Below, piece after piece: positions 1 through 6,374 of a stretch of 15,971 nucleotides of DNA. Under the pieces are notes generated by a model. The model saw nothing but the letters and a program-made list of their open reading frames with translations. It searched no databases and was not told the DNA's origin. The DNA lies in assembly GCA_003132905.1 (NCBI GenBank), contig PKZC01000399.1, forward strand, positions 1 to 15,971, in the 5' to 3' direction. A program made the position numbers and the translations under genes. Within the stretch, counting starts at the first letter, position 1; every line of letters begins with the position of its first letter. Origin of the DNA: Bryobacterales bacterium. GTDB lineage: Bacteria > Acidobacteriota > Terriglobia > Bryobacterales > Bryobacteraceae.

Positions 1-121
1 GGATGTGGCTCGGCGCAGTCGACCAGCCGATATGGATGGCGAGCGGCTCCGCTTGCGCAGCCGCTATCCCCAGGACGGTCAGCCCGGCAATCGCGGCCGC
101 GTGGATCGCACGCTTGATCAT
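1..121 (-). CDS. ABC transporter substrate-binding protein, N-terminal fragment
   Basis: On the minus strand an ATG at 121-119 opens 40 codons that run off the window edge. The product begins with a classic export signal: MIKRAIHAAA, a hydrophobic core, and an AQA/EP cleavage site near residue 24. The mature start AEPLAIHIGWSTAPSHI is typical of the NitT/TauT (sulfonate, nitrate or taurine) periplasmic binding proteins. A TAAGGA ribosome binding site lies 7 bases before the ATG. It directly follows a second binding-protein fragment on the same strand, a tandem arrangement common in Bradyrhizobium-type genomes. The substrate cannot be told from this fragment. The style (Sec signal, periplasmic binding protein) differs from the rest of the window, which supports a foreign origin for bases 1 to about 287. 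Confidence 0.6.
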   Translation of the reverse strand, partial: MIKRAIHAAAIAGLTVLGIAAAQAEPLAIHIGWSTAPSHI

Positions 122-143
122 GATTGCGTCCTTACGTCTTGGC

Positions 144-287
144 CTATTTGCCGTCGATCCGAATCTTGGCGTCCTTGATCAGCGACAGGTCGACGTATTC
201 GGGCGCCAGCGTGATCGCCTGCGGCAGCAACCCGAGCTTGGCCGAGATGTCGATCTCGTGCTGCGCCGCCTGCTGCTCGAAGGGTTC
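144..287 (-). pseudogene. C-terminal fragment of an ABC substrate-binding protein, cut by a junction
   Basis: Read on the minus strand, this stretch encodes about 47 residues, from EPFEQQAAQHEID through LAPEYVDLSLI to KIRIDGK and a TAG stop at 146-144. That ending looks like the C-terminus of a NitT/TauT-type substrate-binding protein. The stop is 22 bases before the ATG of the next binding protein on the same strand. The frame stays open a little further (to about 329) before an in-frame TAG, but from roughly 250 rightward the plus strand encodes an unrelated ATPase. The rest of the gene is therefore missing. The right-hand edge given here is approximate. The family call is inference from sequence style. 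Confidence 0.5.
250..287. other. Chimeric junction between unrelated sequences
   Basis: Left of this interval the coding signal is on the minus strand (two binding-protein fragments with signal peptide, ribosome binding site and stop in the right places). Right of it the coding signal is on the plus strand (AAA-type ATPase). Across the interval both strands read plausibly: EPFEQQAAQHEID on minus, DLVLRRLLLEGFS on plus. The breakpoint therefore cannot be placed more precisely by eye. The open frame from base 3 into the ATPase is an accident: its first 80 or so residues are the antisense of the binding-protein genes. No insertion sequence or repeat marks the join. Confidence 0.55.
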
Positions 288-1418
288 AGCAACCTTCAAA
301 GTCTGAGCAACACCTTGAAGCTCTCTGTCCCTATTCTAAACATCGTCTTCACTCACATGCGCCAGCAGCAACTGGTGGAAGTAAAGGGGATGCTGGGAAA
401 CGACTATAACTTTACGCTGTCGCAAGCGGGCAAGATGCTGGCCGGCGAGCGTTTTCAGATCAGCCAATACGCCGGCGCCGCTCCCGTGTCCTTAAAGGAT
501 TACAGCAACGCCACCAAGGCCCAGGCTGCCCAGGTGCGTATCGACCGCAAGATCCTGCGCTCGGCATTTTCGGATTTGGTGGTAAACGATCAACTCCTCG
601 ATCAACTAGGTCCGGCGCTCATTTCGCAGAACTCCATCTTCGTGTATGGGCCCACCGGTAACGGAAAAACCAGCTTGGCGGAAAGAATGCTGCGCGTGTA
701 TCAAGACGCCGTGCTGATGCCTTACGCAGTGGAAGTGGATAACCAGGTAATCAGCTTGTATGACCCGGTGGTTCACCAAAAGCTGGGCATGGACGACGGA
801 GATGTGGATCCGCGCTGGGCGCTTTGCCGGCGGCCTTGCATCGTGGTGGGCGGCGAGTTGATCCCCAGCATGCTGGAATTGCGCCTGGACGAAGCCTCGG
901 GTATTTACGCCGCGCCGCTGCAAATGAAGGCCAACAACGGCATCTTCATCATCGACGATTTTGGCCGCCAGTTGATGTCGCCGCGCGACCTGCTGAATCG
1001 CTGGATTGTGCCTTTAGACCGTCGCGTGGACTATCTGATGTTGCGCTACGGCGTGAAATTCCAGATTCCCTTCGAGCTCATGGTGGTGTTCTCCACTAAT
1101 CTGGAACCCAGCGACTTGGCCGACGAAGCCTTCCTGCGACGCATCCACAACAAGATTTTCGTAGACGCCGTGGATGAAAAGTCTTTCGACCAAATCTTCC
1201 ATCGCGTAGTCACCAAGTTCAATATCCCCTGCGAGCCCGACAGCGCCGAGTATCTGCGCAAGCTTTGTCTGCGCGAGGGGCGCACAGAGCTGCGCGCCTG
1301 CTATCCCGCCGATATCTGCACCATTCTTACCTCCATCGGCAGGTACGAAGGGCGTCCGCCGTTCATGAGCAAATCCGAACTGGAGCGCGCCAGCGCGCTG
1401 TATTTCGCCAAGAGCTAG
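252..1418 (+). CDS. AAA-type ATP-binding protein, 5' end missing
   Basis: About 388 residues remain. A small helical, winged-helix-like N-terminal part (DLVLRRLLLEGFS to FTLSQAGKMLAG) precedes an ATPase core. The core has a Walker A motif (VYGPTGNGKTSL, bases about 642-677), a Walker B-like strand (NGIFIIDDFGRQ, about 936-971) and a sensor-like strand (LMVVFSTNLEP, about 1077-1109), then an arginine-rich stretch (FLRRIHNK) and a helical lid. A soluble P-loop ATPase of unknown client is the safest call. The true start is lost at the junction near 250-287; the first in-frame ATG afterwards (357) would cut into the N-terminal domain. The radical SAM gene starts 39 bases downstream on the same strand, so the two may be linked, but no functional link is established here. 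Confidence 0.7.
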   Translation, partial: DLVLRRLLLEGFSNLQSLSNTLKLSVPILNIVFTHMRQQQLVEVKGMLGNDYNFTLSQAGKMLAGERFQISQYAGAAPVSLKDYSNATKAQAAQVRIDRKILRSAFSDLVVNDQLLDQLGPALISQNSIFVYGPTGNGKTSLAERMLRVYQDAVLMPYAVEVDNQVISLYDPVVHQKLGMDDGDVDPRWALCRRPCIVVGGELIPSMLELRLDEASGIYAAPLQMKANNGIFIIDDFGRQLMSPRDLLNRWIVPLDRRVDYLMLRYGVKFQIPFELMVVFSTNLEPSDLADEAFLRRIHNKIFVDAVDEKSFDQIFHRVVTKFNIPCEPDSAEYLRKLCLREGRTELRACYPADICTILTSIGRYEGRPPFMSKSELERASALYFAKS

Positions 1419-1437
1419 GTAGCGCTGCCGCAACGGC

Positions 1438-1443
1438 GATAAT
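1438..1443 (+). promoter_or_regulatory. Candidate -10 box (GATAAT) before the radical SAM gene
   Basis: GATAAT sits 14 bases before the ATG at 1458, and no Shine-Dalgarno lies between. If used, transcription would start only a few bases before the start codon. No good -35 hexamer is visible at the usual spacing, so this is a weak call. Confidence 0.3.
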
Positions 1444-1457
1444 GGATTTGTCGCCGC

Positions 1458-2822
1458 ATGAACGTTCTTCTCATCTCTACTTACGAGCTGGGCCACCAGC
1501 CATTCGGCCTGGCCTCGCCCGCAGCTTGGATCGCCGAGAGCGGCCACCAGGTCACCTGTGCCGACCTGGGCGTGGAGTCGCTCGATGCGGATGCCGTCCG
1601 CAAGGCCGGGCTGGTTGGCTTCTACCTGCCGATGCATACCGCCACGCGGTTAGCGGCCAAGGTAATGGAAAAGGTTCGCCGTCTGAATCCCGCCGCGCAC
1701 ATCTGCTGCTACGGACTCTACGCGCCGCTGAATGAATCGTATCTGCGAAGCCTGGGGGCTGGAACGATTTTGGGCGGTGAGTTTGAGCCGGGGCTTATTT
1801 CGTTGCTCGAGCGCCTGGCTGGCGCGGAATCAAATGTACAAACCGAACCGCTGATCTCGTTAGACCGGCTGCAATTCAAAACGCCCCTGCGCTCCGGATT
1901 GCCGGCGCTCGAAAAATACGCGGGGCTGCGCATCGGTGGCTCGTCCAAACGCACTGGCTACACCGAGGCCAGCCGGGGGTGCAAACATCTGTGCCGCCAT
2001 TGCCCCGTAGTGCCGGTCTATCAGGGAAGTTTTCGCGTGGTGCAGCCCGAAGTTGTCCTGGCCGATGTTCGCCAGCAGATTGCGGCGGGCGCCGAGCACA
2101 TCAGCTTCGGCGATCCCGATTTCTTCAACGGGCCTACGCACGCCATGCGCATCGTGGACGCACTGCATCGCGAGTGGCCGGATATCAGCTACGACGCGAC
2201 CATCAAGATCGAGCATCTGCTGAAGCATCGCCACCTGTTGCCCCGGCTGCGCGAGACGGGCTGCCTGTTTGTCACAAGCGCCGTGGAATCGGTGGATGAC
2301 GCAGTGCTTGCGAAGCTGGATAAAGGTCACACGCGGGCCGATTTTATGCAGGTTGTGCGCGAGTTTCGATCGGCCGGCCTGACGCTTTCGCCTACCTTCA
2401 TTCCGTTCACTCCTTGGACCACGCGCGAATCGTATCGCGAATTGCTGGAGCTTTTAGTAGAGCTGGAGTTGATAGAGCACGTCGCGCCGGTGCAGTTGGC
2501 GCTGCGGTTGCTGATTCCGCGCGGATCGCTGTTGCTGGAACTTGAGGACATTCAAGCCGTGATTCGCACGTTCGACGAACCGGCGCTTTTATATCGCTGG
2601 CAGCATGCCGATCCGGAAGTGGACACGCTGGCCGCGCAAGCCCTGCGCATCGCCGCCTCGCGCGGATCCCGCCGCGAAATCTTCGGCTGCCTGTGGAACC
2701 TGGTGGCCGATCGCCCGCTGCCGGAAGACTTTTACCTGTCGTCCCCCGCCGCGATTCCATACATGGATGAGCCATGGTTCTGCTGCGCGGAACCAACTGA
2801 AGAACAAGTCGCGCATGTGTAA
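1458..2822 (+). CDS. B12-binding-type radical SAM protein with CCAEP tail
   Basis: A 454-residue protein. The N-terminal ~125 residues (MNVLLISTYELG..., TILGGEFEPGLISLL) form a Rossmann-like, B12-binding-type domain without an obvious DxHxxG motif. The radical SAM core follows, with the cluster motif C175-xxx-C179-xx-C182 in ASRGCKHLCRHCP, then a typical barrel (HISFGDPDFFNG, YDATIKIEHLL, FVTSAVES). The C-terminus reads WFCCAEPTEEQ, with the CCAEP signature at residues 442-446. This matches the family NCBI describes as CUAEP/CCAEP-tail radical SAM (seleno)proteins, in which the second position is Sec or Cys; here it is Cys, codon TGC. The reaction and substrate are not known to me. The upstream ATPase may be a partner. 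The start has no clear ribosome binding site. Confidence 0.85.
   Translation: MNVLLISTYELGHQPFGLASPAAWIAESGHQVTCADLGVESLDADAVRKAGLVGFYLPMHTATRLAAKVMEKVRRLNPAAHICCYGLYAPLNESYLRSLGAGTILGGEFEPGLISLLERLAGAESNVQTEPLISLDRLQFKTPLRSGLPALEKYAGLRIGGSSKRTGYTEASRGCKHLCRHCPVVPVYQGSFRVVQPEVVLADVRQQIAAGAEHISFGDPDFFNGPTHAMRIVDALHREWPDISYDATIKIEHLLKHRHLLPRLRETGCLFVTSAVESVDDAVLAKLDKGHTRADFMQVVREFRSAGLTLSPTFIPFTPWTTRESYRELLELLVELELIEHVAPVQLALRLLIPRGSLLLELEDIQAVIRTFDEPALLYRWQHADPEVDTLAAQALRIAASRGSRREIFGCLWNLVADRPLPEDFYLSSPAAIPYMDEPWFCCAEPTEEQVAHV
2784..2815 (+). other. Inverted repeat starting at the Sec-equivalent codon
   Basis: TGCGCG (2784-2789) is perfectly complementary to CGCGCA (2810-2815). An inner ACT/AGT pair (2796-2798 with 2807-2809) stacks on the right arm, leaving a left bulge GAACCA and an 8-base loop. 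The left arm begins exactly at the codon for Cys443, the position that is selenocysteine in the selenoprotein members. Bacterial SECIS hairpins lie in the same place relative to their UGA. It may be a relic of such an element or chance within a GC-rich coding end. Confidence 0.3.
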
Positions 2823-2889
2823 CGGCTTTTGCGACACGGTGGCCTATTACACCAATCGGTCAGCTTTCGATTAAGCTATTGAAAAGAAC

Positions 2890-3999
2890 ATGAAGAGGAA
2901 GAAACTCGGGAGGCCGCCGATAAGGACCGCAGTGAAACGCAAACTGCTAACGGCCGGGACCCCGGCATTGTTCCCGGAGATGACGGATAATCCCTGGTAC
3001 ACAGGGCGCAATTCCAGCAGCGAGGATAACGGCCACCAGGCGAGCTGCCTGACGACGCTCGAAGTCTGTGCTGGTGCGGGTGGACAGTCTCTTGGATACG
3101 AGCAGGCTGGGATCGGCCATGTAGCCCTAGTCGAGCTAGACAGACATGCTTGCGCAACACTGCGGCTGAACCGCCCAAACTGGAACGTCGTTGAGCAAGA
3201 CTTGAACGTCTTTTCAGGATCAAGCTATAAAGGCGTCGATATCATTTCAGGCGGTCTACCTTGTCCGCCGTTCTCTATCGCTGGCAAGCAACTTGGAAAA
3301 AAGGACGAGCGCAATCTGTTTCCAGCGATGATCCGCCTGGTTGATGAAGTGCGCCCACGCGCTGTGATGATCGAGAATGTCCGGGGCATCCTGGACGCCG
3401 TCTTCGAGGACTATCGCCAGTACGTTGGAACCGAACTCCGAAAGCTCGGCTATCAACCGGGGTGGAAGCTCATGAACGCCTCGGATTTTGGCGTATCGCA
3501 GCTTCGGCCAAGAGTAGTATTCGTAGCGGTGAGAAAAGAGCTGGCCGAGCACTTCGAATGGCCCGAGGAATCAAGGGCGCAACCGAAGACCGTAGGGAAA
3601 TTGCTCTTCGATCTCATGGTTACAAACGGGTGGAACGGGGCTAGAGCTTGGAGGAACGCAGCCGACGAGATCGCCCCAACAGTCGTTGGAGGATCGCTAA
3701 AGCATGGCGGTCCTGACCTGGGGCCCACTAGAGCAAGACGCGCTTGGGCCACGCTAGGCGTGGATGGCCTCGGGATCGCCAACGAAGCTCCTGGTCCCGA
3801 TTTCGTGGGGATGCCCCGGCTTACTATGCGTATGGTGGCACGTCTTCAAGGATTTCCCGACGATTGGCAGTTCAGCGGTGGGAAAACAGCCGCCTATCGG
3901 CAAGTCGGAAATGCCTTCCCCCCACCCTTTTCCAAATCTGTAGCGGAGAAGCTGAGAGAATGTCTTAGTAAGTCCCGCCTAGTGAGGGTCGCTGGGTGA
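2890..3999 (+). CDS. DNA (cytosine-5-)-methyltransferase of an NgoMIV-like system
   Basis: A 369-residue C5-cytosine methyltransferase that should protect the host's own sites. Conserved motifs appear in order: motif I CAGAGG (residues 60-65, SAM binding); motif IV GGLPCPPFS with the catalytic Cys125; motif VI ENVRG (162-166); motif VIII QLRPR (204-208); a target-recognition stretch at roughly 215-305; motif IX around RMVARLQGFPDDW; and motif X QVGNAFPPPFS near the C-terminus. The N-terminal 55 residues are a basic, probably flexible extension with an AT-hook-like KLGRPP. The ATG at 2890 has only a weak upstream GAAAAG. The 3' end overlaps the restriction gene by GTGA. Specificity is inferred from the paired nuclease, not from this sequence. 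Confidence 0.92.
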   Translation: MKRKKLGRPPIRTAVKRKLLTAGTPALFPEMTDNPWYTGRNSSSEDNGHQASCLTTLEVCAGAGGQSLGYEQAGIGHVALVELDRHACATLRLNRPNWNVVEQDLNVFSGSSYKGVDIISGGLPCPPFSIAGKQLGKKDERNLFPAMIRLVDEVRPRAVMIENVRGILDAVFEDYRQYVGTELRKLGYQPGWKLMNASDFGVSQLRPRVVFVAVRKELAEHFEWPEESRAQPKTVGKLLFDLMVTNGWNGARAWRNAADEIAPTVVGGSLKHGGPDLGPTRARRAWATLGVDGLGIANEAPGPDFVGMPRLTMRMVARLQGFPDDWQFSGGKTAAYRQVGNAFPPPFSKSVAEKLRECLSKSRLVRVAG

Positions 4000-4925
4000 A
4001 CCAAGGCCCGAATGAAGCCCTCTTTCGAGTGGCTAGACGGCGGTTCCACGAAGTCCTCAAAGAGAAAGTGCTCAGGCTCGACCAGGGCGTCTTGAGCAAT
4101 GCTGACAAAGGAAACAAGGCAAGCAAAGCCATCGCGCTCGGCATAGCAAAGCGGATCGGACTTGATCAGCCTGGGGTGAAACTCAAAGGGCAAACCGCTG
4201 GAAATCAATTCGAGATTGCGACGGCCTCGTTCATCCGAGAAACTTTCCTGCAACTAAAGCATCTACGCCCCGGTGAATGGACGGTGCAAAAGATTGGCGA
4301 GAAGCCTAGCAACGAGGATGCATCCGCCAAGAAAAGGAACGAAGCGCAACAGAAGGATTTCAAGAGTCTCATAAAGATTGCTCATTTTGAACAGTACAAG
4401 CATCTCATTGCGATAGCCAAAGCCGCCAGTGATAACCCTGAGCTTGCAGCATCATTGGGAAGCGATTACATCATTAAGCCCGATATCGTCGTATTCCGCC
4501 AGTTGGTCACTGATGATGAAATCAATTCGCACTCGCTGCTGGTGGACGAGACGGTGGCGCTACTCTCCAGTCTGCGGAAAAACAACGGTGGATCGCCATT
4601 ACTTCACGCTAGCGTCTCCTGCAAATTGACTATCAGAAGTGATCGTTCTCAGAACTCCCGATCTGAAGCTCTCAATCTGATACGTAACCGACGTGGGAAG
4701 CTTCCTCATGTGGTCGTTGTTACCGGGGAGCCCCTCCCGAGCAGATTAGCTTCTGTTGCGCTGGGGAGCGGCGACATTGACTGCGTCTACCATTTCGCCT
4801 TACCGGAATTGTTCGAGGTGGTGAAAGAATGCAGCTATGACGACTCAGAAGAAGCACTGAACATTATGGTCAACGGAAAACGACTGAAGGACATTTCTGA
4901 CCTTCCCTTAGATTTAGCGGTGTGA
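3996..4925 (+). CDS. NgoMIV-family type II restriction endonuclease (predicted site GCCGGC)
   Basis: A 309-residue nuclease strikingly like NgoMIV of Neisseria gonorrhoeae as I remember that sequence. The catalytic pattern P-D163, 46 residues, K210, 13 residues, E224 reproduces the NgoMIV spacing (D140, K187, E201). E73 in GNQFE matches its E70. The DNA-reading motif R214-S215-D216-R217 follows K210 as in NgoMIV, and D37 in SNAD matches its D34, a base-contacting residue. The C-terminus MVNGKRLKDISDLPLDLAV is close to identical. NgoMIV is a tetramer cutting G/CCGGC, so the same site is predicted, though CCGG-core relatives such as Cfr10I read longer or degenerate sites. A lysine-rich insertion of about 20 residues (near 100-122) is absent from NgoMIV. 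The GTG start overlaps the methyltransferase stop. Confidence 0.93.
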   Translation: MNQGPNEALFRVARRRFHEVLKEKVLRLDQGVLSNADKGNKASKAIALGIAKRIGLDQPGVKLKGQTAGNQFEIATASFIRETFLQLKHLRPGEWTVQKIGEKPSNEDASAKKRNEAQQKDFKSLIKIAHFEQYKHLIAIAKAASDNPELAASLGSDYIIKPDIVVFRQLVTDDEINSHSLLVDETVALLSSLRKNNGGSPLLHASVSCKLTIRSDRSQNSRSEALNLIRNRRGKLPHVVVVTGEPLPSRLASVALGSGDIDCVYHFALPELFEVVKECSYDDSEEALNIMVNGKRLKDISDLPLDLAV

Positions 4926-5335
4926 CGGATAAACTTACCGCGCAGCGCCGGAGCGCGAACATGGCGAAGATTCGGGCCAAGAACACCTCGCCCGAAATGC
5001 TAGTACGGCGTCTAGTTCATAGCTTGGGCTACCGTTATCGTTTGCACTCGCCAAAGCTCCCAGGAAAACCTGACGTAGTGCTCACACACTTGAAGAGAAT
5101 TATCGAAGTCCGAGGCTGCTTTTGGCACCAGCACGAAGGCTGTATTGATTCGCACATTCCGAAATCGCGAACGGACTACTGGGCCCCAAAGCTCCAAAGG
5201 AATCAAGAGCGAGACCATGAGAATCTTCGGAAGCTCCGTGCCCAGGGTTGGCGTGTGCTGGTCGTCTGGGAGTGCGAGGCGAGAAAATATTCACGCCTTG
5301 AAGTGCGCCTAAAGCGGTTTCTCGGAGGGCGCTAA
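4922..5335 (+). CDS. vsr: Very short patch repair endonuclease (Vsr)
   Basis: A 137-residue protein of standard Vsr length. It nicks beside T:G mismatches that arise when 5-methylcytosine deaminates, starting short-patch repair back to C:G. Family landmarks are clear: RSANMAKIRAKNTSPE, GYRYRLH, LPGKPDVVL with the metal-binding Asp51 at the same number as E. coli Vsr, GCFWHQHEGC with His69, and YWAPKL...N..RD followed by GWRVLVVWECE. Position 64 is Arg where E. coli has His. The GTG start at 4922 overlaps the nuclease stop codon. Its linkage to a C5-cytosine methyltransferase is the usual context and suggests repair at the sites this methyltransferase modifies. Confidence 0.95.
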   Translation: MTDKLTAQRRSANMAKIRAKNTSPEMLVRRLVHSLGYRYRLHSPKLPGKPDVVLTHLKRIIEVRGCFWHQHEGCIDSHIPKSRTDYWAPKLQRNQERDHENLRKLRAQGWRVLVVWECEARKYSRLEVRLKRFLGGR

Positions 5336-5503
5336 AGCACACTTTTCCCTAGTCCCTCTTCCTTCCAACTGGCGCTTTAAACTAGATCCAAAGATCACTG
5401 GTTCGCAAAGGCCCGTTTAGCGCCAGGCGTGGAAAAGCAAGATTTCTCGGAAGAACGCATCACCAACCAGGCAATGGCGTCAAGCCACCGTCCCCTCCGT
5501 TCC

Positions 5504-5512
5504 TGGTAAAAA
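5504..5512 (+). promoter_or_regulatory. Possible extended -10 (TGGTAAAAA) in the 183-base gap before the methyltransferase
   Basis: The gap 5336-5518 holds no gene I can support. Just before the GTG at 5519 is TG-N-TAAAAA, a weak extended -10. If used, the mRNA would start at or next to the GTG. An in-frame TAG at 5513-5515 rules out a longer protein. No terminator with a T-tract is visible after the vsr stop. Confidence 0.2.
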
Positions 5513-5518
5513 TAGACC

Positions 5519-6361
5519 GTGCACGAAATCCTGGAGAACATTGGACCCGGCAAGCGCGTGCTCGACATCGGATCGGGCCCGGGCAGCTTCGCCTCCAGCA
5601 TGGGTCCGTTCATCGCCATCCGTGCCGATCTCGACCGCCCCTCCGCCCCGGTGCAGAATTTCGCGCAATCCGACGCCGCGCATCTTCCCTTCCGCGACCA
5701 CGCATTTGACGCTGTCATCTCGAACCACAGCCTGGAGCATTTCCACGATCTGGCGGGAGCGCTGGCCGAAATGGGCCGCGTGCTGAAGCCGTCCGGCGCA
5801 CTCTTCATCGCAGTGCCCGATGCCTCCACGTTCTGCGATCGTCTGTATCGCTGGCTGGCTCGCGGCGGAGGCCACGTCAATCCGTTCACTTCGGCCCCAG
5901 ATCTGGCCGCCATGATCGAACGCGCCACCGGACTGCGTCACGTCCAAACCCGCACGCTGTGTACTTCGCTGTCGTATTTGAATCGAAACAATCGCCGTGT
6001 GGCTGGTCCCAGACGTCTTTTGGCGGTAGGAGGCGGCACCGAGATTTCACTGCACGCATTCACTTATATCGCCCGTTGGTGGGACCGGCTGTTTGGCACC
6101 CGGCTTAGTGTTTATGGCTGGGCGCTTTATTTCGGCAGCTTCGCCGTTCCCGTGGAAACCGAGACTTGGACGAACGTCTGCATTCGATGCGGCTCGGGGT
6201 CGCAATCGGAATGGCTGCGCCACTTGAACCTGGTGCGCAAGCGGTTTCTATTCCAAGTCTACCCATGCCCCAACTGCGGAACGATAAACCTTTTCTCGGA
6301 CGACACGCACTATCGCCATCTCACCGTTGCCTCCAGCGCCCCCGCCACCTCAAGGCTATAA
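5519..6361 (+). CDS. Class I SAM-dependent methyltransferase with zinc-ribbon-like tail
   Basis: A 280-residue protein. The N-terminal half is a Methyltransf_11-type domain: motif I VLDIGSGPGSF (residues 14-24), an acidic strand end in IRADLDRP, the FDAVISNHSLEHF motif and the RVLKPSGALFIAVP strand. Residues about 105-215 are aromatic and Arg-rich with no recognised domain. The tail has two CxxC pairs, C221-IR-C224 and C250-PN-C253, like a small zinc ribbon. The substrate is unknown. The start is GTG at 5519, fixed by an in-frame stop at 5513-5515; no Shine-Dalgarno is seen. The TAA stop (6359-6361) lies within a TATAAT box serving the next gene. Confidence 0.8.
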   Translation: MHEILENIGPGKRVLDIGSGPGSFASSMGPFIAIRADLDRPSAPVQNFAQSDAAHLPFRDHAFDAVISNHSLEHFHDLAGALAEMGRVLKPSGALFIAVPDASTFCDRLYRWLARGGGHVNPFTSAPDLAAMIERATGLRHVQTRTLCTSLSYLNRNNRRVAGPRRLLAVGGGTEISLHAFTYIARWWDRLFGTRLSVYGWALYFGSFAVPVETETWTNVCIRCGSGSQSEWLRHLNLVRKRFLFQVYPCPNCGTINLFSDDTHYRHLTVASSAPATSRL

Positions 6362-6362
6362 T
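6357..6362 (+). promoter_or_regulatory. Perfect -10 box (TATAAT) before the gamma-glutamyltransferase gene
   Basis: A consensus TATAAT overlaps the TAA stop of the preceding gene and ends 12 bases before the ATG at 6375. No convincing -35 hexamer or ribosome binding site is present. If functional, it gives a leader of only about 5 bases. Confidence 0.45.
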
Positions 6363-6374
6363 TAGGCTAGCCAT

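Larger units (their letters stand above)
2890..5335 (+). other. Type II restriction-modification island (methyltransferase, NgoMIV-like nuclease, Vsr)
   Basis: Three genes on one strand are fused by two 4-base GTGA overlaps (3996-3999 and 4922-4925), so they are almost certainly one transcript with coupled translation. Base composition dips: the line 4321-4380 is 26/60 G+C, against 37/60 for 8761-8820 in a flanking gene. No integrase, insertion sequence, tRNA or obvious flanking repeat was seen. No controller (C) protein gene is present. The island lies between the radical SAM gene and a methyltransferase gene. Lateral acquisition is inferred. Confidence 0.8.

Noticed and set aside
3..249. 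Long N-terminal extension of the ATPase from the ATG at base 3
   Set aside because: Its residues are the antisense of two binding-protein fragments that have their own signal peptide, ribosome binding site and stop on the minus strand. Homology-like ATPase sequence begins only near 252.
1014..1637. 207-codon open frame on the minus strand
   Set aside because: It spans the ATPase end, the intergenic gap and the radical SAM start, all convincing on plus. No domain seen.
2781..2786. Selenocysteine in the radical SAM tail
   Set aside because: Both codons are TGC, not TGA, and the frame is open through to the TAA at 2820-2822, so this copy is the cysteine form.
5336..5518. Flanking repeat or attachment site marking the restriction-modification island
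   Set aside because: A 9-base inverted match (GGCGCTAAA near 5329 with TTTAGCGCC near 5415) exists, but no direct repeat pairs it with the left flank at 2823-2889. No integrase or tRNA is present.
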